Assembly: GCA_946885665.1 (NCBI GenBank)
Contig: CAMPGT010000143.1
Location: forward strand, 1 to 10,051
Source of the DNA: an uncultured Chitinophagaceae bacterium
Lineage (GTDB): Bacteria > Bacteroidota > Bacteroidia > Chitinophagales > Chitinophagaceae
DNA: 10,051 bases
Direction: 5' to 3'
The translations under genes were made by a program, and so were the position numbers. The notes under the pieces are model-generated. The model was not told where the DNA came from and did not search any database. It saw nothing but the letters and a program-made list of their open reading frames with translations. Of the stretch, positions 1 through 5,878 are shown in pieces. Position 1 is the stretch's first letter. The number at the start of each line of letters is the position of its first letter.

Positions 1-23
1 ACCTGATCTTGTATAGTGTTTAA

Positions 24-53
24 CAGTACAAGTACAGTACAAGAGCAGTACAA
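24..53. repeat. Short 11-bp-period tandem repeat (CAGTACAA)
   Basis: The octamer CAGTACAA occurs at 24-31, 35-42 and 46-53, an exact 11-bp period with variable 3-bp spacers. It lies beyond the terminator of the leftmost minus-strand gene. Eleven bp is about one helical turn, so the copies would face the same side of the DNA. That would suit a protein-binding site, but simple slippage repeats look the same. No gene is visible in 1-124. Confidence 0.55.
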
Positions 54-72
54 CAACAATACAAAGAAAATG

Positions 73-94
73 AAAAAAGCCCCTTGCGGGGCTT
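73..94 (-). terminator. Rho-independent terminator after the DUF2911 gene
   Basis: Read on the minus strand this is a 7-bp GC-rich stem, AAGCCCC / GGGGCTT, with a 4-nt GCAA loop, followed by a run of six T. It begins about 30 nt after the stop codon of the minus-strand gene at 125. The plus strand lacks a T run after the stem, so it should terminate leftward transcription only. It probably closes the sppA-permease-SRPBCC-DUF2911 run. Confidence 0.85.
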
Positions 95-124
95 CTGTAA
101 AAAGTTAATTATCCAAACGATCAC

Positions 125-628
125 CTATCCCACCTTTATCGGCACTTCGACTTTCGTCTGGTCCCATTCGATAATCAGGCTGTTCTTTTCATCGAAGCTT
201 AAGGTCAGCTTTTCGACGGGTGAATCGAGCTTCTGCGCGGGCACCGTGATATGCGGAAGGTCCTTGCTTTTTATTTTGTCATAACCATATGCACCCCATT
301 GCTTAAGCTCGGGATTCAGGATTACTGTCCATTCGCTTTCGTTCGGAATGGTAAACAGTGTGTAAGTTCCTGCCTTCACCTGCTGTCCGCCTACTACGGC
401 ATCTTTCTTGAAAGTGATCTCGGTAGCTTCATTTGCCCCGGTTCTCCAAACTTTACCGTAAGGTTCAAGCTGACCAAATATGACCCTGCCCCTTTTCGAA
501 GGCTGTCCATAGGCCACTTCAACGTCTTGTCCTTCTGCTTTTACGCGCGGACTTTTTGGCGGTTGGCTGCTACACTCCATAAATGTCGCAGATAGCATGA
601 TCAGTGAAAGAAAAAGGATCTGCCTCAT
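125..628 (-). CDS. DUF2911 domain-containing exported protein
   Basis: The product is 167 residues. The first 18 or so form a signal peptide (MRQ, then a hydrophobic stretch ending SATFME), followed by Cys19-Ser-Ser. That could be a lipidation site, but the residues before the Cys (FME) are not a good lipobox, so ordinary secretion is equally possible. From about residue 25 to 165 the sequence matches the DUF2911 family, widespread in Bacteroidota: SPRV near the start, AYGQPSKRGR at 40-48, VWRTGANEATEITF at 60-73, AGTYTLFTIP at 86-95 and WTVILN at 100-105. The family has no established biochemical role; periplasm or outer surface is inferred. The length is normal. The gene starts 36 nt after the stop of the broken SRPBCC gene and ends just before a strong terminator, so it is probably the last gene of a minus-strand unit. 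Confidence 0.88.
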   Translation of the reverse strand: MRQILFLSLIMLSATFMECSSQPPKSPRVKAEGQDVEVAYGQPSKRGRVIFGQLEPYGKVWRTGANEATEITFKKDAVVGGQQVKAGTYTLFTIPNESEWTVILNPELKQWGAYGYDKIKSKDLPHITVPAQKLDSPVEKLTLSFDEKNSLIIEWDQTKVEVPIKVG

Positions 629-664
629 AAAGATTTTTTTAGTTTAATAAAGAATGGGCCTAAG

Positions 665-1046
665 TTACGGAGAGTTCGTGATGACTTTCTTAAGATTATT
701 TAAGGAAGATTCCATGGACGTTCCAAACTGCTTATCGAAGGTTATACTGCCGAACTTTTCCCAGGGGTACCAACGCAAACGAAAGTCGAAATACCACTGA
801 ACGATGGTAATATTTCCGGAAGGAATAATGTTGAAAACACTATATATCGATGGTGCCGGACGACATGTCGTTCCATTGCTTCCAGTTTGCCGTATCGGCG
901 ATTAACGGCAATACTGTTTCCGGCGGGGCTTCAATGTTAATGGCCCTCGAAATCCGTACCTGCGATGGTATCAGGAGAGACATCAGGTACAAAAAGATGA
1001 AGAATATGATGAAGCTGATGACGGCCAGCTTGAAAAATCGGAACAT
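665..1046 (-). pseudogene. SRPBCC-family (polyketide cyclase-like) gene, internally deleted and frameshifted
   Basis: The minus strand opens at 1046 with an N-terminal membrane anchor (residues 6-26, very hydrophobic) and the usual SRPBCC opening: LIPSQVRISRAINIEAPP, then LIADTANWKQWNDM. The frame then hits TAG at 840-842 after 68 codons. One frame over, from 838 down to TAA at 665-667, 57 codons read as a good C-terminal end of the same family, including IVQWYFDF, RWYPWEKFGS and a final LNNLKKVI. Intact relatives run to roughly 170-180 residues with a middle beta-sheet section between these parts. Here the two ends almost touch, so about 50 codons appear to be missing, with a net frame change. 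This is best read as a deletion remnant rather than one sequencing error. The N-terminal 68-residue peptide could still be made but would lack the fold. The missing length comes from memory of the family, not an alignment. Confidence 0.8.
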
Positions 1047-1060
1047 GGGAGGGAAGTTTT

Positions 1061-1129
1061 AGTGGGGATGGGGAGTGGGAAGTGGGGAGTGGGAATATTA
1101 AACTCCCTACTCCTTATTCCCTACTCCCA
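1061..1129. repeat. Two facing heptamer arrays forming an imperfect inverted repeat
   Basis: On the plus strand 1061-1094 holds five 7-bp units of the AGTGGGA/AGTGGGG type, one of them a base short. After a short AT-rich centre, 1102-1129 holds ACTCCCT, ACTCCTT, ATTCCCT and ACTCCCA. The second array is roughly the reverse complement of the first, so transcripts of either strand could fold into a long imperfect stem with the AT-rich centre as loop. It sits between the permease and the SRPBCC remnant. The right-hand array overlaps the end of the permease gene, whose TAG stop (1121-1123) lies inside the repeat. There is no T run, so it is not a standard terminator. Confidence 0.8.
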
Positions 1130-2227
1130 TTTAAACACCTTTATCGCAATGGCATAAGCCACCACGCCCCAAAGGGCCAGCACGGCCAGTTGCTTGCCGC
1201 AGTCGGTGAGCCGGGCCCCTTCGAACGCCACGTTCCTCATCGCATCATTCAAATGTGTAAGCGGCAAAATTTGACAAAACGGCTGCATCCATTTGGGAAA
1301 ATTATCGATCGGAAAAAACGTTCCCGCCCGCAAGAACTGCGGCAGCGTAAACAGGTTGGCGAAGGGCGGTATGGAACTTTCATTTTTTGCCAGTCCGCTG
1401 ACAACAAATCCAAAGCCCATGAACACTGCCAGCCCAATAAAACTCAATACCAGCAGCTCCAAAAACGTGACCCATCCATTCACAAGCGTAAAATTAAAGG
1501 CATAGTGCCCGATCAACAGGATCACCACCGCTGTACTTAACTGAAAGATCACCCTGCTGAGTGCTTCGCCAAAAACAATATACGACCGGTTAATGGGCGT
1601 TGCGAAAAAGCGTTTAAGCACCAACGTTTGCCGCAAACTGAAAAAAATGAAAGCCACGCCAAATACGCCTGCACTTAACAGTGAAAATCCCAATTGCCCG
1701 GGCAGGATAAAATCTATTGTGCGATACACCCTTCCCGGCACCGTTTCCACTTCGTTGACGATGGTGGCGTAGGTGGGCGCATCCTTATAAATCTTTTTGT
1801 CCATGTTATTGATAAGTCCGTCGAGCATCGACCGCAACACGAGCACATTTTGCGGGTTCACCGCATCGGATGTGATCAGCCTGATGGTGTACGCCGGATT
1901 TTCCGCGGTGTTTTTCCTGATCTGAATAATGGCATTGAGCCTGCCTTTCTCAAGATCGTTTCGAAGCGCCCCTTCATTACCATCTACCACTTTTATTCCG
2001 TTCATCGATGTGATGGCGTGGTACAACGCGGCAGCCGTATCGGTTTGTGCATCAAATCCCACCCGCACCGTAACACCGCCGCCGCGGCCAATGAAGCCGA
2101 AGACAAGGATGAAAATAAGGGGGAACGCAAAACTGAAGATCACTGCACTGGGACTACGGAAGATGGCGCGAAGACTGGCACGTGTGATGGCCAGCATGGC
2201 CCTGAACTGACTGTATGATTTCGACAT
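1121..2227 (-). CDS. ABC-2 type transporter permease
   Basis: This 368-residue protein has the layout of ABC-2 exporter permeases of the YhhJ/YbhR type. There is one transmembrane helix near residues 28-47, a soluble extracytoplasmic domain at about 50-170, and a block of some five helices from about 174 to 363. Recognisable marks are LKRFFATPI at 204-212 after the second helix, AGTFFPIDNFP at 301-311 and LPLTHLNDAMR at 321-331, all typical of this family. It would form the membrane pore for an ATP-driven exporter; the substrate cannot be told. No ATP-binding subunit is present in the window, which is unusual because the ATPase normally lies just upstream. Here sppA is upstream, with only 21 nt between the sppA stop and this ATG. 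The C-terminus ends FKWE, with Glu and the stop codon contributed by a heptamer repeat. Confidence 0.9.
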   Translation of the reverse strand: MSKSYSQFRAMLAITRASLRAIFRSPSAVIFSFAFPLIFILVFGFIGRGGGVTVRVGFDAQTDTAAALYHAITSMNGIKVVDGNEGALRNDLEKGRLNAIIQIRKNTAENPAYTIRLITSDAVNPQNVLVLRSMLDGLINNMDKKIYKDAPTYATIVNEVETVPGRVYRTIDFILPGQLGFSLLSAGVFGVAFIFFSLRQTLVLKRFFATPINRSYIVFGEALSRVIFQLSTAVVILLIGHYAFNFTLVNGWVTFLELLVLSFIGLAVFMGFGFVVSGLAKNESSIPPFANLFTLPQFLRAGTFFPIDNFPKWMQPFCQILPLTHLNDAMRNVAFEGARLTDCGKQLAVLALWGVVAYAIAIKVFKWE

Positions 2228-2248
2228 GTATGTATATACTGTTAATGC

Positions 2249-3997
2249 TTACTCAATGATCATCTCGAACGGCAATCTCGCCTGTGCCTTTCCCAAAAAT
2301 TTTTTCAGGCTCCGAATCGCCGTGTAGGTTTTGTATCCTTCTTCTCCAATTTCATCGCGAATCGCCGCTTCCCTGGATTCGCCCTGGTTGCCAAAAATCA
2401 TTTCCAGCAGACCTTCCTTGCCCGGATATTCACGCAGGTGATACCGCTTCACACCTGCCTTAGCGGCTGCCGAACGAATGGCATCATCGAGTCCGCCGAT
2501 CCGGTCAACCAGGCCTATCTCCAGCGCCCGCGTTCCGCTCCACACCCTGCCCTGCGCAATACTGTCGATATATTCCATTGACTTTTTCCGCCCGGAAGAA
2601 ACCTTCATCTTGAAATTCTGGTAGATCGTATCGATTGAGTTTTGAAAATATCTTTTTTGCAAAGGCGTGAGCGGTTTTGTAACGGTAACAAACCCCGCAT
2701 CGGGCGATGTCTTAACCTCGTCGAAAGTAACGCCCAGTTTATTGTTGAAAAATTTTTCCATGTTAGGGAGAACGCCAAACACGCCAATCGATCCGGTTAT
2801 CGTGTTCGCTTCCGCAAAAATGCTGTCGGCGCCGCAGGCCATGTAGTAGCCGCCCGACGCCGCCACATCGCCAAAACTTACGATCACAGGCTTTACCTTG
2901 CGTGCGAGTATGATCTCGCGCCACATCACTTCGCTGGCCATGGCGCTTCCGCCGCCTGAATTGATGCGCACCACGATCGCTTTTGTTGAATTGTCCATTC
3001 TCGCCTTGCGAATGTAGTTCCTGTAAGTGTCGCCGCCTATCTCTCCCCTGTCTCCTTTGCCATCCAGTATGGTGCCTTCGGCATAGATGACGGCAATTTT
3101 CTCATCACCCGACGGCATATAATCTACCGCCTCCGCATACTTCGAAGGCGTGATGAAATTGATGCCGGCATCTTTATCGATTTTCAAAAGCTGCCGGATC
3201 TCGTCTTTCACCTCGTCGTCATATCGCAGTCCATCAACCATTTTGTACTTCAGTGCATCGGAAGCAAACTGGAGAGCGTTTGAGTCGGCATAACGGTGAA
3301 GCGTAGCCGTATCCATTCTGCGCGACCGGCCAATCGTTGAAAGAAAGTTTCCGTAGAGGTCGTTAAGCAGGGTAATGCTTTGCACCCTGTTGGCGTCCGT
3401 CATTTCCGTTTCGCGCAGCGGCTCGGTGGCGCTTTTGAATTTTCCTGCGTAAAAAATTTGCGGTTCGATCTCCATTTTTTCAAGGGTGCCCTTGATGAAG
3501 GGCATGGTCATGGAGAAGCCGTGCCATTCAATGCCGCCGGCGGGGGCGCAATATATTTTGTCGGCCGCACTCGCCACCAGGTAGGCTTTTTGGGAGATGG
3601 TAGCGCCATAGCCGATCACAAATTTTCCTGCTCTTCTGAAATCAATGATGGCATTACGTATTGCTTCGCTCGATGCAAAATCATTCGCGTTGTTGTCGCA
3701 TTTCAAATAAATACCCTTCACCGAGGCGTCGTTTTTCGCGTGCTGTATGAGACGGGTAAGGTGAGACAGTGAAGGCTGCGCCGACCTGTTATCAGTGATC
3801 TCGGAGATAATATCTGCGGGAGGAATTTCGGGGAAATGTGTCGACAGGTTAACGACCATCACGGCTTTTTCTTCAATGCCAGCTTTCTTCTGCGAAGAGA
3901 TTGCGGCAACCATCACGATGAAGATTACCAGCAACATTCCTGAAAAAACGATCAGGGCCAGCAATGCAGCAAAGAATGACCTGAAAAAATTATTCAT
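2249..3997 (-). CDS. sppA: Signal peptide peptidase SppA, 67-kDa type
   Basis: SppA is a membrane-bound serine protease (family S49) that degrades cleaved signal peptides. Residue numbers here refer to the 582-residue product from 3997. A single N-terminal membrane helix spans about 8-33. Two S49 domains follow, as in E. coli SppA. The first carries AGKFKSATEP, whose second Lys (K188) matches the catalytic lysine of the YKSAVEP motif in E. coli. The second carries INSGGGSA at 345-352 and DVAASGGYYMACGAD at 377-391, with Ser381 as the expected nucleophile. The catalytic dyad is therefore intact and split across the domains as usual. An upstream in-frame ATG at 4027 would add MVHLPAKCCC before the membrane helix. 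I prefer 3997 because a TAnnTTTG promoter box lies at 4016-4023, between the two candidates. The gene is divergent from folK and probably co-transcribed with the permease. Confidence 0.95.
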   Translation of the reverse strand: MNNFFRSFFAALLALIVFSGMLLVIFIVMVAAISSQKKAGIEEKAVMVVNLSTHFPEIPPADIISEITDNRSAQPSLSHLTRLIQHAKNDASVKGIYLKCDNNANDFASSEAIRNAIIDFRRAGKFVIGYGATISQKAYLVASAADKIYCAPAGGIEWHGFSMTMPFIKGTLEKMEIEPQIFYAGKFKSATEPLRETEMTDANRVQSITLLNDLYGNFLSTIGRSRRMDTATLHRYADSNALQFASDALKYKMVDGLRYDDEVKDEIRQLLKIDKDAGINFITPSKYAEAVDYMPSGDEKIAVIYAEGTILDGKGDRGEIGGDTYRNYIRKARMDNSTKAIVVRINSGGGSAMASEVMWREIILARKVKPVIVSFGDVAASGGYYMACGADSIFAEANTITGSIGVFGVLPNMEKFFNNKLGVTFDEVKTSPDAGFVTVTKPLTPLQKRYFQNSIDTIYQNFKMKVSSGRKKSMEYIDSIAQGRVWSGTRALEIGLVDRIGGLDDAIRSAAAKAGVKRYHLREYPGKEGLLEMIFGNQGESREAAIRDEIGEEGYKTYTAIRSLKKFLGKAQARLPFEMIIE

Positions 3998-4015
3998 ACA
4001 ACAACATTTGGCAGG

Positions 4016-4023
4016 CAAATGTA
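4016..4023 (-). promoter_or_regulatory. Bacteroidota-type -7 box for sppA
   Basis: The minus strand reads TACATTTG, an exact match to the TAnnTTTG -7 element of the Bacteroidota housekeeping sigma factor. It ends 18 nt before the sppA ATG at 3997, predicting a leader of about 10-15 nt. A clear -33 TTG at the usual spacing is not visible, which is common. The match supports the shorter sppA start. Confidence 0.55.
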
Positions 4024-4078
4024 CCAATAGGCCCCCGAATACATGGTTTTTTATTGTTTAGCACTTACATTGCAAGCG

Positions 4079-4567
4079 ATGAATTATGCATACTTAATTA
4101 CGGGCGGCAACATCGGCAACCGGGAGCAGGAACTTACTTTTGCCGATAAGCTGGTAGCCGAGCGTTGCGGACATGTTATTGACCGGTCTTCGGTTTATGA
4201 GACGGCCGCATGGGGCAAAACCGACCAGGCCACCTTCCTGAACCAGGCGCTTGTTGTGGAAACGAGCCTGCATGCGAGGGATCTGATGAGCGAAATCCTG
4301 TATATCGAGCACCTGATGGGCAGGGACAGGGTCGAAAAGTACGGACCGCGGATAATTGATATAGATATTATTTTTTTCAATCACCAGATCATCAATCAGC
4401 CGGACCTGGTGGTGCCGCACCCCGAAATGGCTGCCAGAAGATTTGTCCTTGAACCGCTGAATGAAGTCATCCCCGCATATATTCATCCCATCTATTACAA
4501 AACCATTACGGAATTGCTGAAAGACTGCAAGGACGAATCGCCGGTAAAAAAATATCAACCAAGTTGA
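4079..4567 (+). CDS. folK: 2-amino-4-hydroxy-6-hydroxymethyldihydropteridine diphosphokinase (HPPK)
   Basis: HPPK transfers pyrophosphate from ATP to 6-hydroxymethyl-7,8-dihydropterin, the step before dihydropteroate synthase in folate synthesis. The 162-residue product has the family marks in order: LITGGNIGNRE at 6-16 (N-terminal pterin-side motif), SSVYETAAWG at 37-46, FLNQ at 53-56, and the signature KYGPRIIDIDIIFF at 87-100, with Asp94 and Asp96 as the magnesium ligands. VVPHPEMAARRFVLEPL at 111-127 completes it. The open frame extends to an ATG at 4043, but the extra 12 residues are unlike the family and overlap the promoter region of divergent sppA. The ATG at 4079 gives the usual N-terminus. 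A weak -7-like box, TACATTGC, lies only a few nt before that ATG. The stop codon overlaps the start of the kinase gene downstream. Confidence 0.95.
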   Translation: MNYAYLITGGNIGNREQELTFADKLVAERCGHVIDRSSVYETAAWGKTDQATFLNQALVVETSLHARDLMSEILYIEHLMGRDRVEKYGPRIIDIDIIFFNHQIINQPDLVVPHPEMAARRFVLEPLNEVIPAYIHPIYYKTITELLKDCKDESPVKKYQPS

Positions 4568-5196
4568 ATCATCATTTTATTTCAATCGAAGGAAACATCG
4601 GAGCAGGTAAAACAACACTTGCTCACCTGCTCTCAAAGCACCTGAACGCAAGGCTGATACTCGAACAATTTGCAGATAATCCGTTTCTCCCGAAATTTTA
4701 TGAGAACCCGCAGCAATATGCCTTTCCGCTGGAATTGTTTTTCATGGCAGAACGGTACAAGCAGCTTAAGGAGCTGGTGCACACTAAGGACCTTTTTCAG
4801 CATGTGACGGTTGCTGATTACCTGTTCACGAAGTGCCTTCTTTTTGCGAAAGTAAACCTCAAGGATGAGGAGTTCCGGCTGTACCAGAAGCTGTATGACA
4901 TCATCAACCAGCAGTTGATCGCGCCCGATTTGCTGATCTATCTTCATGTTCCGGTGCAAAAGCTGCAGAAGAATATCAGGAAGAGGAACAGGCCGTATGA
5001 ACTGGCAATTCCTGATGAGTACCTGTTTTCGATACAGGAAACTTACACCCATTATATCAAGCAGCATAATATCACAACGCTTTTCATTGATGCGACAAAT
5101 GCGGATTTTCTTGATAATAAGAAGCACATGCAGGTAATTCTCGATGCGCTGGAAAAGGATTATGAAAGCGGGCAGCACTTTTTTTCATTGCCGTGA
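4564..5196 (+). CDS. Deoxynucleoside kinase (dNK family)
   Basis: The enzyme phosphorylates deoxynucleosides with ATP for the salvage route to dNTPs. The 210-residue product carries the P-loop GNIGAGKTT at 10-18, LEQFADNPFLPKFYENP at 33-49 and FPLELFFMAERYKQL at 54-68 (substrate-side helices), VADYLFTKCLLFA at 83-95 (the DY motif of bacterial members) and the arginine-rich lid KRNRPYE at 140-146. Sequence alone does not settle deoxyadenosine/deoxyguanosine versus pyrimidine preference; related Bacteroidota enzymes are usually annotated as purine deoxynucleoside kinases. The start is TTG at 4564-4566, sharing TTGA with the folK stop. The first in-frame ATG downstream (residue 61) would remove the P-loop, so TTG must be used. 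The 4-nt overlap points to translational coupling with folK. A three-unit AGTTAAA repeat begins 4 nt after the stop. Confidence 0.93.
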   Translation: MNHHFISIEGNIGAGKTTLAHLLSKHLNARLILEQFADNPFLPKFYENPQQYAFPLELFFMAERYKQLKELVHTKDLFQHVTVADYLFTKCLLFAKVNLKDEEFRLYQKLYDIINQQLIAPDLLIYLHVPVQKLQKNIRKRNRPYELAIPDEYLFSIQETYTHYIKQHNITTLFIDATNADFLDNKKHMQVILDALEKDYESGQHFFSLP

Positions 5197-5200
5197 AGAA

Positions 5201-5221
5201 AGTTAAAAGTTAAAAGTTAAA
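5201..5221 (+). repeat. AGTTAAA heptamer array after the kinase gene
   Basis: Three perfect tandem copies of AGTTAAA begin 4 nt after the stop codon of the deoxynucleoside kinase gene. Because 7 is not a multiple of 3, the TAA in each unit falls in a different reading frame in successive copies, so 21 bp gives a stop in all three plus-strand frames. The same repeat family occurs in inverted orientation at 5851-5878, on the other side of the YkgJ gene. Confidence 0.85.
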
Positions 5222-5244
5222 ACTGAAGAACCTCTCACTCATGA

Positions 5245-5348
5245 TTGCCCTTTGCCCTTTGCCGTTCACAGGTCCACCCCCGGCGCTTCGCGCCACCCCC
5301 GCCAGCGGGGGATATCTCCCGTCTCACATCTCACGTCTCACGTTTCCT
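5245..5348 (+). repeat. Mosaic intergenic repeat, copy 1 (short form)
   Basis: Three parts lie in order. First, 5245-5265 has three 7-bp units of TTGCCCT type. Second, 5272-5315 is a 44-bp GC-rich core containing two potential hairpins: GGCGC/GCGCC around a 3-nt loop, and CCCCCG/CGGGGG around a 4-nt loop. Third, 5316-5348 begins CTCCC and continues with GTCTCAC, ATCTCAC, GTCTCAC and GTTTCCT. The core matches 9774-9817 at 43 of 44 positions, and both flanking heptamer types recur there in the same order. An open frame runs through this block into the YkgJ gene, but its translation (PPPALRATPASGGY) comes from the repeat and is not protein-like. Confidence 0.88.
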
Positions 5349-5356
5349 TACCTTTG
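5349..5356 (+). promoter_or_regulatory. -7 box directly upstream of the YkgJ-type gene
   Basis: TACCTTTG matches TAnnTTTG exactly and ends 7 nt before the ATG at 5364. At normal Bacteroidota spacing, transcription would begin at or a few nt before the start codon, so the mRNA would be leaderless or nearly so. The heptamer array of the mosaic repeat runs right up to this box. No -33 TTG is visible upstream, where the sequence is all GTCTCAC repeat. Confidence 0.45.
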
Positions 5357-5363
5357 CCCCAGC

Positions 5364-5846
5364 ATGCAGGATCTTCTTCACAACTGGGAAAAGAAATCGC
5401 GCGAGAGAAAGAAACTTTACCGCCAGCACCTTAAGCGTGCAGATAAAAACGCCGTGCTGAAAGCCCTCCCCGAACTTCACGAACAGGCCTTCGAAAAAAT
5501 CGACTGCCTCAAATGCGCCAATTGCTGCAAAAATTATTCGCCCCGTTTTAAAACACCCGACATAAAAAGAATCTCGCGCCATCTTAAAATGAAGGAGGGC
5601 CAGTTCATCGACCAGTATTTAAAACTCGATGAAGACGGCGACTATGTCGTGAAATCAACACCCTGCCCTTTTTTGGGCGCAGATAATTATTGTTCGATTT
5701 ATGAAATGCGTCCGTCGGATTGCCACCGCTTTCCGTACACGGATGAAGATGTCATCGTTAAACGGCAGGATCTCACGATTAAAAATTCAGCATTCTGCCC
5801 CATCGTTTATTACGTTCTCGAAGGATTAATGACAAAGAAGATATAA
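5364..5846 (+). CDS. YkgJ-family cysteine cluster protein
   Basis: The 160-residue soluble protein belongs to the YkgJ/CxxCxxCC family, thought to bind zinc or an iron-sulfur cluster; its reaction is unknown. The N-terminal 45 residues are charged and helical (WEKKSRERKKLYRQHLKR). The core has CLKCANCC at 48-55, then CPFLGADNYCSIYEMRPSDC at 101-120, then Cys145 in SAFCPIVYY, making eight cysteines, all in family positions as I recall them. HRFPY at 121-125 is also typical. The frame is open back to an ATG at 5241, but that extension is encoded by the mosaic repeat. A TAnnTTTG box just before 5364 and the family-like N-terminus support starting at MQDLL. Only 17 nt separate its stop from the converging hydroxylase gene. 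Confidence 0.9.
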   Translation: MQDLLHNWEKKSRERKKLYRQHLKRADKNAVLKALPELHEQAFEKIDCLKCANCCKNYSPRFKTPDIKRISRHLKMKEGQFIDQYLKLDEDGDYVVKSTPCPFLGADNYCSIYEMRPSDCHRFPYTDEDVIVKRQDLTIKNSAFCPIVYYVLEGLMTKKI

Positions 5847-5850
5847 CCCT

Positions 5851-5878
5851 CAACTTTCAACTTTCAACTTTTAACTTT
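5851..5878 (-). repeat. AAAGTTG/AAAGTTA heptamer array overlapping the hydroxylase stop
   Basis: On the plus strand the block reads CAACTTT three times and TAACTTT once, running into a T tract. On the minus strand it is the AGTTAAA/AGTTGAA family also seen at 5201-5221. The minus-strand hydroxylase frame enters the array and stops there: the TGA at 5864-5866 and the last four residues, KVKS, are written by the repeat. It occupies the whole convergent gap between two genes. Confidence 0.85.

Noticed and set aside
1694..2218. 174-codon plus-strand frame opposite the permease
   Set aside because: Shadow of the permease gene; low-complexity, histidine/arginine-rich translation without domain marks.
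4633..5178. 181-codon minus-strand frame opposite the deoxynucleoside kinase
   Set aside because: The plus strand has a complete kinase with intact P-loop and lid; the antisense translation has no recognisable motifs.
5241..5363. Upstream ATG of the YkgJ gene at 5241
   Set aside because: The 41 added residues are repeat-encoded, and a TAnnTTTG box lies between this ATG and the family-like start at 5364.
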